Below are positions 1 through 9,099 of a stretch of 64,000 bases of DNA, one piece after another. The notes beneath the pieces are model-generated. The model saw only the letters and a list, made by a program, of their open reading frames with translations. It did no database searches and was not told where the DNA came from. The stretch comes from an uncultured Campylobacter sp. (lineage in GTDB: Bacteria > Campylobacterota > Campylobacteria > Campylobacterales > Campylobacteraceae). The position numbers and the translations under genes were made by a program. Location: the NCBI RefSeq assembly GCF_937997535.1, contig NZ_CALKTT010000005.1:1-64000 (forward strand), in the 5' to 3' direction. Positions within the stretch are counted from its first letter, which is position 1, and the number at the start of each line of letters is the position of its first letter.

Positions 1-445
<445 letters not shown>

Positions 446-584
446 TTTGATTTCGCAGACTAGCGAAGCTAGTCTTTGCGACCAAAGAGCTACGCCCTTT
501 GGAAACCTCTAAAGCACACCGCTTCTATCGGAAGCGGCGTATATTATGCAAATAAAACCTATTATCCGCATAATTAAATTTTAA

Positions 585-607
585 AACTAACGAAACTTTC
601 GTTAGTT
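585..607. repeat. Perfect 11-bp inverted repeat in rRNA leader
   Basis: AACTAACGAAA is followed by one base and then its exact reverse complement TTTCGTTAGTT. It lies about 140 bp upstream of the 16S gene. It could be a protein-binding site or, as RNA, part of a leader structure; with a single central base it is more like a DNA palindrome than a simple stem-loop. Confidence 0.6.
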
Positions 608-947
608 CAGATTCAAATAATTGAATCAAGCTTTAGAGAGTTGATATGAAGTTTTTAATCTAAAAACTTTATGTTTTTGTAACATTGTTTTTATGGATAG
701 GTTTAGTTTAAAGCTAGATGCTAATTAGATATTCGTTACGGACGTAAAGAATTCTCTAAATTTCGATCCGGCGATCTAAATCTTAATCCATAGGCTCAAT
801 CGATCACTTGTTTAGATTTCAAAGATTGACTAAAGATATTTGTTTTTAACAGTTAAAATTTTAAAAAACACGTTCGCTAAAAGGCTAAAACTACTAGGAC
901 TTAAGAGTTAAGGAAGCAGGTTCGGCTCGGTGCGAAACAGAATTGTG

Positions 948-953
948 ATTATA
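948..953 (-). promoter_or_regulatory. Candidate -10 box for the rRNA operon
   Basis: The minus strand reads TTGTATAATC here, a perfect TATAAT. It lies about 500 bp ahead of the 16S gene and points toward it. I see no good -35, which is common for Campylobacter sigma70 promoters. The assignment to the rRNA operon is inference. Confidence 0.35.
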
Positions 954-1228
954 CAAGAGTGATGCTTAAAGGGGGCTGAATACGCAAGAGAAATTTAAAA
1001 AACGATTTGGAAAATTTTAAATTTTATAATGAAATTTTATCCTTAACGCGCCTGGCACAAATTTCATCTCTAGCCTCCGTAAAAATTTTATAAATTTCGC
1101 AAACGACCGTATCCAAAGATTTAAAAATTTAATCATACCGCGATATGCCGTAATATCACGACCCCTTGCACCCATTCGCCCAAAAACCCGCCTACAAAAC
1201 GCTTAAGCGCACGATTATAAGATTTCGC

Positions 1229-1234
1229 TATAAT
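1229..1234 (+). promoter_or_regulatory. -10 box upstream of the DUF4149 gene
   Basis: TATAAT in the context TTTCGCTATAATCACG, 31 bp ahead of the start codon at 1266, with the ribosome site AAAGGA in between. Spacing suits a promoter for the two-gene unit that follows. Confidence 0.5.
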
Positions 1235-1265
1235 CACGTCCGATTTAAAATTTAAAAGGACCTTT

Positions 1266-1790
1266 ATGCGCGCAATTTTTTCTATCTATATCTTCATCAT
1301 CGCAGCCCTTATCGGCATTGAGCTCTCGCTCGGCGCACTCGTCGCACCCGTGGTGTTTTTCCCGCAGCAGATTATCGGAGAGGGCGTGCTATCGCACTTC
1401 CAAAGCGGCAAGCTAATGAGCGAGATCTTCGTAAAATACGGCGGCATCCTCATCGCAGTCTCGATCATCTGCCTCGTTTTTGAGATGATAAATTTCAACA
1501 ACAACAAATCGCAATCCTTTCGCTTGCGCCTTTCGACCCTGATGCTGACGCTTGTAAATATCATACTTGCCCTACTTTTCGTGCTTTACTTTACTGACTA
1601 CGTCATAAATGCCCAAAAGATCGGCGCAGAAGCGACGATGACGCAGGGATTTGCCCAAATCCACGCGGCTAGCGAGTGGTGCATGAAACTCATCATCGTG
1701 TTTCAAACGGTGCTGTTTTTCGCAAAAATCCTCCCCGCCCTGGCCGCAAGAGATGGTGCAGCGGCGAAAGACACGCGGGATGAAGATTAG
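1266..1790 (+). CDS. DUF4149-type integral membrane protein
   Basis: 174 residues with four hydrophobic segments (about 5-33, 57-75, 88-112 and 138-158), so an inner-membrane protein. The first helix followed by a Val-Ala-Pro-Val-Val-Phe-Phe stretch and the overall helix spacing resemble DUF4149/TMEM205-like proteins, which are common in Campylobacter and have no settled function. AAAGGACCTTT precedes the ATG. It shares 11 bp with the next gene, so both are probably one transcript. I base the family on pattern memory only; the membrane topology is seen directly. Confidence 0.7.
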   Translation: MRAIFSIYIFIIAALIGIELSLGALVAPVVFFPQQIIGEGVLSHFQSGKLMSEIFVKYGGILIAVSIICLVFEMINFNNNKSQSFRLRLSTLMLTLVNIILALLFVLYFTDYVINAQKIGAEATMTQGFAQIHAASEWCMKLIIVFQTVLFFAKILPALAARDGAAAKDTRDED

Positions 1791-2175
1791 AATTTACTAC
1801 GAAGATACCGATGCGCAGGGCATCGTGTATCACGCCAACTACATAAAATTTTGCGAGCGGGCGCGCAGCGAGGCGCTTATGCAGGCCGGGGTGGACTTCG
1901 CGCGCGCGGACGCACACTTCGTAGTTAGCGAGCTTTGCGCTAAATTCCTCCGCCCTGCGCGCCTCGGCGATACGCTTGAAATTCACACTAGCCTAGCCGC
2001 GCTCAAAAACGCCAGCGCCCTTTTGCGGCAAGAAATTTACAAGATCAAAGATATTAAAAACGCAGATTTCAGCGAGCTTTTATACGCGCAGGACGTAAAA
2101 ATCGCCTTCGTAAAAGACGGCAAGCCGATCAAATTTAGCGCCGAAATTTTAGAATTTTTCAAATCTTTAAGATAA
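1780..2175 (+). CDS. ybgC: YbgC-family acyl-CoA thioesterase (hotdog fold)
   Basis: 131 residues from the ATG at 1780, which gives the usual family start (Met-Lys-Ile-Arg-Ile-Tyr-Tyr-Glu-Asp-Thr-Asp). The signature YEDTDAQGIVYHANYIKFCERAR carries the catalytic Asp and the conserved Tyr-His of the 4-hydroxybenzoyl-CoA thioesterase / YbgC group; a partial Pfam-like pattern follows through to the C-terminus. These enzymes hydrolyse short acyl-CoA or acyl-ACP thioesters in the cytoplasm, and YbgC in other bacteria sits with tol-pal genes; no tol-pal genes are near here. An upstream ATG at 1753 is open but would lie deep in the preceding gene, so I prefer 1780. Confidence 0.85.
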   Translation: MKIRIYYEDTDAQGIVYHANYIKFCERARSEALMQAGVDFARADAHFVVSELCAKFLRPARLGDTLEIHTSLAALKNASALLRQEIYKIKDIKNADFSELLYAQDVKIAFVKDGKPIKFSAEILEFFKSLR

Positions 2176-2625
2176 ATTTATTTCGCGGGTTCAAATTTGC
2201 CTAGTCGTGTGCGGCACAAACATAGCGCAGACCGGCTTTCGGCGTAAAATCCAAGAATGTGCAGAGTTCTTAGGCGGTAATAAATTTTGCGGGTTAGATA
2301 AAATTTTACGACATAGAATTTCACTCGACACTGAGGTTTAAATTTAGCGCTACGTCGCGACATAAATCGCCTACGCACCTAGAGATAGCCAGATAGAAAA
2401 CAAAATTAAAATATCAGAATTTTGCAATGGCGTTAAATTTTGCTCTACTCCGCCGCTTTATGAAATTTCTCGCCATTAAATTTCAACCCGCGCAGATCGA
2501 GTCTGTGTTTTGCCTCGATAAAATCCCGCTAGTCCGTGAAATTTAAGCAGGTTAAATTCGCCCCGTCTGCTTGCCCGCCGCAATGAAAATCGCGACGCCC
2601 GCGCAAAACGAGCGCCAAATGCGCC
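2176..2625. other. Intergenic stretch, no gene seen
   Basis: About 450 bp between the convergent thioesterase and UDG-like genes. It has scattered AAATTT-type runs and no reading frame with homology I recognise. No clear terminator hairpin was spotted. Confidence 0.6.
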
Positions 2626-3291
2626 TCACAGCAGCTCTTTTATCTTTTGCAGATCCTCTTTGAAAAGCTCCGCTTTGCTCGGATTTTGCGCGATGAATGT
2701 GGGATCGAAGCTTGGTACGAAGCTGATGCCGCCCTCGTTAAAGACCGAGCCGTGCAGAACGTCCATGCCCGCTAGATCGCCGTTTCGCAGCACGATTTTA
2801 CAGCAGAGCTCCCCTAGGCAAAGCACGACTTTGGGCTTTAAAATTTTGATCTCGTCGGCAAGATAGGGCGCGCATTTTAAAATTACTTCCGAGCTTATGC
2901 GCCTATTTTGCGGCACTGCGCACCTTATCAGAAAGCTAAAATAGATTTGCTCGGGCGCGCAAATTTGATCTAGCGCCGCTGATACTTCAGCCTCCAAACC
3001 GCCGCCAAAACCTTCGTTAGCGCCCGGTGCGAGAGCTACGATCATAAGTTTTACGTTCGCAGGGGTTTTAGAATTTTTAAAATTTTTGATAGTTTTGAAA
3101 TTTTTAAAATTTTGCTCGCCGCTTCCCGCGCGCGTTTTGGCAAGTTCACAGAGATTGCACTCGGCGGTAGCGGATTGCAGCGCGTCCAGCGCCTTGAAAA
3201 ATCGCGCGCCGCCGCTTAAAATTTCGGCGCCTACGTAGCGGTAGCCGAACGCTTTGTAATAAAGCAGCCTGCGTAGTTGCGAGCTTTGCAC
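2626..3291 (-). CDS. Uracil-DNA glycosylase family 4-like protein, altered active site
   Basis: 221 residues. Four cysteines spaced as in the 4Fe-4S uracil-DNA glycosylases are present: C45-x2-C48, then C124-x15-C140. The stretch after C140 (PYLADEIKILKPKVVLCLGE) matches the family, as does the C-terminal ProSer...NPSK...EDLQKIKELL. Two things are off. The motif that normally reads HisPro is AspPro here (Asp196), so the usual catalytic His is missing, and the N-terminal GEAPGxxE-like motif is weak (ALAPGANE). A short Asn/Lys/Phe-rich run (about 61-76) is inserted before the first beta strand. Family members remove uracil from DNA; whether this one still does is unclear. It is followed 8 bp upstream in the genome by prmC on the same strand. 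Confidence 0.7.
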   Translation of the reverse strand: MQSSQLRRLLYYKAFGYRYVGAEILSGGARFFKALDALQSATAECNLCELAKTRAGSGEQNFKNFKTIKNFKNSKTPANVKLMIVALAPGANEGFGGGLEAEVSAALDQICAPEQIYFSFLIRCAVPQNRRISSEVILKCAPYLADEIKILKPKVVLCLGELCCKIVLRNGDLAGMDVLHGSVFNEGGISFVPSFDPTFIAQNPSKAELFKEDLQKIKELL

Positions 3292-3298
3292 GGCGTGC

Positions 3299-4099
3299 CT
3301 ACGATCTGTTTAAATTTCGCGCGACGAATCCGCGATCAAACTGCGCCAAATCTTTGTAAAATTCCGCCTTAAAGCCCTGTTCGCGCAAAAACGCCGCTAA
3401 GCTCTGCTTTTGATCGTAGCCCATCTCGCAGGCTAGAAATTTTGCGCGCCGTGCGGCGATCAGCACGATGCGTTTTAAAATTTCATCCCCCCTCTCGCCG
3501 CCAAACAGCGCCTGTTTCGGCTCTTGTAGCACGCGCGCGTCCAATGCGTAGGAGTTTGCGATGTATGGAGGATTTGAGACGATGAGATCAAACTCGCCCG
3601 CGATCTCATCCGCGTAGGCGCAGTGTACGAACTCGACGTCCGCGCCCAAATTTGTGGCATTTGCGCGCGCTACTTGCAGAGCATCCGCGCTGATGTCGCT
3701 AGCCGCGATGCGGCAAGCGGGAAGTAGCTTTTTTAAGCATATAGCGATTATACCGCTGCCCGTGCCGATCTCGCAAATGCGCGGCTCACCCAAGCTCTGC
3801 GCCAAAGTAAGCGCCTTTTTTACTAAAATTTCGGTCTCGCAGCGCGGTATCAGCACCCGCTCATCGACGTAAAATTTAAAGCCCATAAACTCGCAGCTTT
3901 GCGTGATGTATTCAAGCGGACGACCGTCTTTAAATTCAACGATCTTAGCGCGAAACTCCGCTTCGTGCGCGAGCTCTTCCGAGCATTTTAGCACGAGCTG
4001 CTCATCGCTAAGTCGCTCGCAAAGCTTTAAAATTTCGCGTGCGACGTATTTTGAGCCGCACTGCTGCAGGCCCCATCTTAGCGCCTCAGCGATCCTCAT
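3299..4099 (-). CDS. prmC: Release factor glutamine methyltransferase PrmC/HemK
   Basis: About 266 residues. It has the SAM-binding GTGSGIIAI motif and the NPPY motif (VSNPPYIANS) typical of N5-glutamine methyltransferases that modify the GGQ loop of peptide release factors RF1 and RF2. The N-terminal helical part (about 1-75) and Rossmann-like C-terminal domain are in the usual order and length. The first ATG is at 4099; a TTG at 4102 is an alternative. The start overlaps the 3' end of the upstream protease gene by 14 bp, so translation is probably coupled. Confidence 0.93.
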   Translation of the reverse strand: MRIAEALRWGLQQCGSKYVAREILKLCERLSDEQLVLKCSEELAHEAEFRAKIVEFKDGRPLEYITQSCEFMGFKFYVDERVLIPRCETEILVKKALTLAQSLGEPRICEIGTGSGIIAICLKKLLPACRIAASDISADALQVARANATNLGADVEFVHCAYADEIAGEFDLIVSNPPYIANSYALDARVLQEPKQALFGGERGDEILKRIVLIAARRAKFLACEMGYDQKQSLAAFLREQGFKAEFYKDLAQFDRGFVARNLNRS

Positions 4100-5294
4100 C
4101 AAGCTCTCTTATGCGCTCATACAGGCTCGGGTGCGAATGATACACCGTGGCGTAAATTTTATGAGCGAGCGGAAATGCCTTGTTTTCGCTGCCCAGCTTC
4201 TTTAGCGCGCCGATCATGCTCTCTTTATCCTGCATGCTCGCGCCATGCCGGTCTGCGCTAAATTCGTGCATGCGGCTAAGCTTGGAGATTATGGGCTCAA
4301 AAAACGCATGCAAGATCGGCGCAAACAAAATCATAAAAACCAGCGTCGCGCCGCCATCTGCGTTAAGTCCTAGCGCGCTAAATACGCCCCCGGGGAGGTT
4401 TCCAAATACCGCGAACGTCGCGCCTAAAAGCACAAAGCTAAGCGCTAAATTTTTCAAAATATCGCCGTGTTTGAAATGCCCGAGCTCGTGCCCTAAAACG
4501 GCTAAAATTTCATCCTCGCTCAGCTTTTCTATGAGCGTATCGAAAAGCACGACCTTTTTCGTCGCGCCGAAGCCGCCGAAGTAGGCGTTTAGCCGTTTAT
4601 CGCGCTTGCTCGCATCGATCGTAAAAACGCCGCTACTTTTAAAGCCGCAGCGCTGCAAAAGCCCCTCTATGCGCTCTTTCAGCTCGCCATGCTCTAGCGG
4701 CTGCATCTTATTAAACAGCGGCGCGATAACGGTCGGATAGATTAAATTTATCAGTAAAACTATGCCGAAGCTTAGCAGAAAGCCCCAAACCCACCAGTGC
4801 GCGCCCAGGCTATTTACGCAAAAAACGAGCGCAGAGGCTACCGCAAAGCCGAAAACCAGCGTGAGTATGAGCGATTTTAGCGCGTCTTTTACGAAAACGG
4901 CGGGCGTTATCGTGGAAAAGCCTAGGCGGCGATCTTTGACGAAGGTTTTATAAATTTCAAGCGGAAGCGATATCGCGCCGCCGATGATTAAAAACGCCGT
5001 TACGAAGCAGCTTCCCGCCAAAATCCCGTCGCCAGCTAGATCATATATCGCGCGCTGTAACGCGCCCGCGCCCGCAAGTATCCAAATAAGCGCCACCGCA
5101 AAAGAAAAGCAGTGCGAAAATATATTAAATTTTAAATTTACCGCGCCGACCTCGCCCGCCTTGCGATAATCCTCCTCGCTAAGCACCACTGCAGGCTCTT
5201 TTAGCTTGGCGCGGATGAAGCTTAGCTCAAGCAGATCGAGCGAAATTTTATAAATCGTGTAAAGCGCGTATAAAAAGATCAAAAACCAAACCAT
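4086..5294 (-). CDS. M48 zinc metalloprotease, Ste24/CAAX-protease type
   Basis: 402 residues, membrane protein. The zinc motif HELGH is at 269-273 and the third ligand region EFSADRH at 344-350, as in M48 Ste24-like endopeptidases. Hydrophobic segments near 1-22, 60-80, 90-112, 140-165, 167-190, 282-300 and 315-332 fit an inner-membrane enzyme with the catalytic site on the cytosolic side. The family in eukaryotes trims prenylated proteins; the bacterial substrate is not known. It sits 5 bp downstream of the ABC-F gene and overlaps prmC, forming one minus-strand unit. Confidence 0.88.
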   Translation of the reverse strand: MVWFLIFLYALYTIYKISLDLLELSFIRAKLKEPAVVLSEEDYRKAGEVGAVNLKFNIFSHCFSFAVALIWILAGAGALQRAIYDLAGDGILAGSCFVTAFLIIGGAISLPLEIYKTFVKDRRLGFSTITPAVFVKDALKSLILTLVFGFAVASALVFCVNSLGAHWWVWGFLLSFGIVLLINLIYPTVIAPLFNKMQPLEHGELKERIEGLLQRCGFKSSGVFTIDASKRDKRLNAYFGGFGATKKVVLFDTLIEKLSEDEILAVLGHELGHFKHGDILKNLALSFVLLGATFAVFGNLPGGVFSALGLNADGGATLVFMILFAPILHAFFEPIISKLSRMHEFSADRHGASMQDKESMIGALKKLGSENKAFPLAHKIYATVYHSHPSLYERIRELDEDR

Positions 5295-5299
5295 CGCGC

Positions 5300-7246
5300 C
5301 TACTTTAGGCTCTCGGCGAGCGAGAGTACTTCGTAATATTCATTTTCCATACTGTTTAACGTTCCTCTTTTTTCTTCAAGTTCTTCAAAAAGCCCCTGCA
5401 TACCGAGCTTTTGATAAATTTCAGGCGTCGAAAGCGCGTGATTTAGCTCCTTTATGCGCGCCTCGATAGCCTCGATTTTAGCGGGATATTCCTCTAAAAT
5501 TTTATTCTGCTTATAGCTAAGCTTCGCGGCGCTCGTTTTTTCCTTTTTGTTTTCGCGGCCGCCTTCGTCTGTGCTCGCGCCCGCATCGGTCTCGATCTGG
5601 TCAATCTCCGCCATCTCGTCTTCAAACTCCAGATACTGCGAATAGGGCATTTGAATTTGATCGATGACGCCGTTTTTTTCGAAAACCCAAAGCTTATTCG
5701 TAATCTTATCGATGAAATAGCGATCGTGGCTTACGATGATTACCGCACCTTCGAAGCTTAGCAGGTAGTCTTCCAAAATATTGATCGTCGCGATATCAAG
5801 ATCGTTCGTCGGCTCGTCCAAAATCAAGCAATCGTACTGCTCGGTAAAGAGCTTGGCAAGCGCCAGGCGGTTCTTTTCGCCGCCGCTAAGCACGCCCACG
5901 GGCTTATCCAAAAACTCCTTCGGAAACAAGAAATTTTTCAAATACCCGTATACGTGCATGTAGCTGCCGCGGACGTTGATGTGATCGCCGCCGTTTGGAC
6001 AGAAAATTTCGACTATGCTTTTATCGTCCGTGATGCCGCTGCGGGTCTGATCGAAGTAGCCGATCTTGATCTCGCCGCGTTTGATCTCACCCGCATCGAT
6101 CTTGCTGCGACCGAGTAGAATTTTAAGCAAAGTGCTTTTGCCCGCGCCGTTAGCGCCTACGATGCCGATGCGCTCGCCCTGCAAAACCCGCGCCGAAAAG
6201 CCCTTGAAAAGCACTTTGCCGTTTAAAATTTTACCGATATTCGTGCATTCAAAAAGCATCTTTTTGCGATTGTCGCCGCCCGTGCCGTTAAAGCTCCTAC
6301 TCGCGCGCTCCAGCTCGAGTCGCACGCGACGGATCGCGCCCGGGTTTTTCTTCGCATCCTGCCTCATCTGCATGATACGTGCCTTGCGCCCTTCGTTGCG
6401 CTTTAGGCGCGCCTTTACGCCGCGGTGCAGCCACTCCTCCTCGGCGCGCAGCTGTTTAAGCAGCGTCTCGTGAGACTTCTCGAGCGAAGCAAGCATCTCC
6501 TGCTTGCGCCTCAGATAATTCTCGTATCCGCCGTCGAAATTTGAAATTTTGCCCTCTTCGATCTCGATACTGCGCGTCGCCAAGCGGTCGATGAAATAGC
6601 GATCGTGGCTGATAAAAACAATCGTCTGCTTCGAGCTAAGCAGCATCTCCTCTAGAAATTTCACCATATAGACGTCGAGGTGATTCGTGGGCTCGTCCAG
6701 CAGCAGCACGTCGGGCTTTTTAAGCACCAGCGCGCCCAGCGCCACGCGACGAATTTCGCCGCCGCTAAGCGTGCAGACCGAGCGGTTTTCGTAAATTTTA
6801 AGCCCGAAATTTTGCAGCACCTGCTCGATCTTATTGTCGATCTGCCAGCCGTCCTTGGCCTCGATAAATTTAATCAGCTCGTCCTGGCGCGCCAAAAGCT
6901 CCTTGTTTTCGGGCTGTGCGGCGATTTTGCTCGAGATCGCGTCGTATTCGCTAAGGGCGGCGTAAATTTCGGCTAGCTCCCGTCGCAGCGCGTCTTTGAC
7001 CGAGAGATTTTCGTCAAATTTAGGCGTTTGAGCGAGCATCTGGATGTTTAGCCCGTTTTGAGTGATCACGCGTCCCTCGTCAATCTCGCACAGACCTGCA
7101 ATTATCTTCATCAGCGTGGACTTGCCGCCGCCGTTTTTGCCGATCACGGCGACGCGCTCGTTAGCGTCCAGTGCGAAATTTACGCCGTCTAAAACGACGT
7201 GAGAGCCGAATTTTTTCGTAACATCGATAAGCTCGATCAAAGCCAA
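5300..7246 (-). CDS. ABC-F family ATPase (Uup-like)
   Basis: 648 residues with two ABC domains and no membrane part. The first Walker A is GKNGGGKST (36-44); each domain has an LSGGE signature and a DEPTN motif (LLLDEPTNHLD and LILDEPTNDLD). The linker between domains is charged and helical, and a coiled-coil C-terminus of about 75 residues follows, as in Uup. ABC-F proteins act on the ribosome in translation; Uup also affects DNA stability in E. coli. Exact subgroup is inferred from the C-terminal coiled coil. The gene heads the minus-strand unit with the protease and prmC. Confidence 0.9.
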   Translation of the reverse strand: MALIELIDVTKKFGSHVVLDGVNFALDANERVAVIGKNGGGKSTLMKIIAGLCEIDEGRVITQNGLNIQMLAQTPKFDENLSVKDALRRELAEIYAALSEYDAISSKIAAQPENKELLARQDELIKFIEAKDGWQIDNKIEQVLQNFGLKIYENRSVCTLSGGEIRRVALGALVLKKPDVLLLDEPTNHLDVYMVKFLEEMLLSSKQTIVFISHDRYFIDRLATRSIEIEEGKISNFDGGYENYLRRKQEMLASLEKSHETLLKQLRAEEEWLHRGVKARLKRNEGRKARIMQMRQDAKKNPGAIRRVRLELERASRSFNGTGGDNRKKMLFECTNIGKILNGKVLFKGFSARVLQGERIGIVGANGAGKSTLLKILLGRSKIDAGEIKRGEIKIGYFDQTRSGITDDKSIVEIFCPNGGDHINVRGSYMHVYGYLKNFLFPKEFLDKPVGVLSGGEKNRLALAKLFTEQYDCLILDEPTNDLDIATINILEDYLLSFEGAVIIVSHDRYFIDKITNKLWVFEKNGVIDQIQMPYSQYLEFEDEMAEIDQIETDAGASTDEGGRENKKEKTSAAKLSYKQNKILEEYPAKIEAIEARIKELNHALSTPEIYQKLGMQGLFEELEEKRGTLNSMENEYYEVLSLAESLK

Positions 7247-7325
7247 TTTTAAGTTCCTCTAGTGTTAAATTCGGTGATTTTACACAAAATTCTATTAAAT
7301 TTTAATAACTTTTAAAGGTTCAGCG

Positions 7326-8060
7326 ATGCAAAGTTTGGAATTTAACGACCTGCGCGTAGAAATTTTCGCCCCGCACGCGCCGTCTTTTGCGGCTGCGCCC
7401 TCCTTTACAAAAGAAGCCGCGTCCGCACCGATCATCTACCTGCACGCCTTGGAGTTTAGCGCGGCCAGTGTGGGCGAAATTTACGAACTCGTCTCGCGAC
7501 GAAGCGGCGCAGATTTCGTGCTTGCGGCGATCTATCTAAACGAGGCGCAGTGGGGCGATAAGCTTAGCCCGTGGGCGGCAAAATCGCCGTTTAAAGGGGT
7601 GCACGATTTCTCAGGCGGCGGCGCGGCGCATTTGAAAAAATTTACGGACGAGCTGATCCTGCGTATCGAACGGCACGTATTCGGCGCGGGCGAACCTGCG
7701 TGGCGAGCGTGCGCAGGATACTCGCTGGCAGGGCTTTTTAGCGCGTATGCGGCGTTTGCTAGCGATAAATTTCAAAAGATCGCCTGCGTCTCGGCGTCGT
7801 TTTGGTTTAGCGGCTTTGACGCCTTCGTCACCGCACACTCGCCGCAACAGGGGTTGGCGCACGTCTACGCGTCCTTGGGCGAGGCCGAGATGGACCCGAA
7901 AAATCCGCGCGGAGCACTCTGTGGCGAGACGGCGCGAAATTTCATCGCAAAATGCCGCGGCGCGGGCGCAAAAGCGGAGTTTGAGCAAAATCCGGGCGGG
8001 CACATGCAAGATGAGATCGCAAGAATTTCAAAGGCGCTTTTAAAGCTGGTAAACTTCTAA
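7326..8060 (+). CDS. Alpha/beta-hydrolase, esterase-like
   Basis: 244 residues. The nucleophile elbow GYSLAG (Ser133) and a late His in GGHMQDE (about 229) fit a Ser-Asp-His hydrolase. The region after the elbow (KIACVSASFWFSGF) resembles siderophore esterase / feruloyl-esterase-like proteins of the IroE/YbbA type. No signal peptide is seen, so it is probably cytoplasmic. The true substrate cannot be told. It is divergent from the ABC-F gene with about 80 bp between; AAAGGTTCAGCGATG gives the start. Confidence 0.75.
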   Translation: MQSLEFNDLRVEIFAPHAPSFAAAPSFTKEAASAPIIYLHALEFSAASVGEIYELVSRRSGADFVLAAIYLNEAQWGDKLSPWAAKSPFKGVHDFSGGGAAHLKKFTDELILRIERHVFGAGEPAWRACAGYSLAGLFSAYAAFASDKFQKIACVSASFWFSGFDAFVTAHSPQQGLAHVYASLGEAEMDPKNPRGALCGETARNFIAKCRGAGAKAEFEQNPGGHMQDEIARISKALLKLVNF

Positions 8061-9099
8061 AATTCGGGTAAATTTTAAAATTTAGCGGGGCGGGCAATTA
8101 AACGGCAGGCGCGACAAATAGGCGCTGCGAGAGATTGAAACAAACGAGCCGAGAAGCGGCACGAAGCGTAAATTTAAAGCGAGCCGCCGCTAGAATTTCT
8201 CGCCAGCGGTTTTTTTGTGCGATGAAATGAAATTTAAAACAAACCCGCGTTAAATTTTATAGCGCAAGCGGTGTGGCAAAAATAGTGCAGCGCAATTCGG
8301 CGTGAATAGGACAGCGCGTCGTCATACTATACTCGCGTAAAGCGGTAGTTCCGCCATAAGTACACTAACAACACGGAGCGTCGTTGGTATTTTAGCAGCT
8401 TTGAGCGTAAATCATGCGACGCGGCGCCGATGCGGCACAGGCGGCGTGGTGCAATGCAGATTTCAGGCGGGATGTCGCTAAATTTTTGCAGATTGCGCTA
8501 GTGGTTTAAAATTTCAAGCGAGCCGTCATTATAAAATTTAAAGCAAATTATGTCGCAGCTAGGATTTAGCGCGCCTGCAAGCTAAATTTAAACTCTATCA
8601 TACGCGCCTTGTAGTCGCACTCGATAGAATTTAGCGTGCCTACAAGCTAATTTTAACAGCAGCGCGAGCCGTGTATGATCTCACCGTTTCATTTAGCGTA
8701 CCTGCGAACTAAATTAAACTGCTGAAATTTCAAAATTTGCGCTGCGCCAAAGAGTGCTTTGATACTACGATACGTGCTGCTCGGTTTAAATTTTAAAATT
8801 TAGCGTCGGGCGGGCGCACTTGGCCGATACCTGCCGAATTTGCGGCGGCGTAATATGCGGAATTTCGCGAATTACCGTTTGTAAAATTCATCCTGCGAAA
8901 TTTCGCGGCGCATGCTTCATTATCAGCTCTCTACTGAGCGCTTTGCCCGACGCATGTTTCGCCTTTTCTCTCGCTATACAGACAGCGCCGACCGCTCCAT
9001 TACTCGCGCTCACTATGTCATTTGCTACATTTGCTCGGAACCAACTGCGAAAAGCTGCAAATGCACCGAATTCTAACCGCACGCCCTAAATTTCACCAT
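8061..9099. other. About 1 kb intergenic stretch, no credible gene
   Basis: Between the esterase and the amidohydrolase (convergent). Open frames here (for example 8820-9089) have no ribosome site and no recognisable protein. The stretch contains three imperfect ~63-bp repeats (see 8563-8730) and many AAATTT runs. It could be decayed coding DNA. Confidence 0.5.
8563..8730. repeat. Three imperfect ~63-bp tandem repeats
   Basis: The element TTTAGCGYRCCTRCRARCTAAATT occurs starting with TTAGCG at 8566, 8631 and 8693 (steps 65 and 62 bp). The shared core is about 25 bp; the rest of each unit is divergent. Seen by eye; copies differ at several positions. Confidence 0.55.

Larger units (their letters stand above)
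446..1000 (-). promoter_or_regulatory. 16S rRNA leader with several hairpins
   Basis: No gene is seen between the 16S gene and the first coding region at 1266. The part nearest the 16S gene is full of self-complementary segments: GACTAGC/GCTAGTC near 459-475, CCGCTTC/GGAAGCGG near 520-538, an 11-bp inverted repeat at 585-607, and GATTCAA/TTGAATC near 610-627. This is typical of an rRNA operon leader that is processed by RNases. The hairpins are visible; their role as processing stems is inference. Confidence 0.55.

Noticed and set aside
8820..9089. Open frame of 89 codons in the 8-9 kb gap
   Set aside because: No ribosome site and no recognisable protein; the opposite strand has a similarly open frame.
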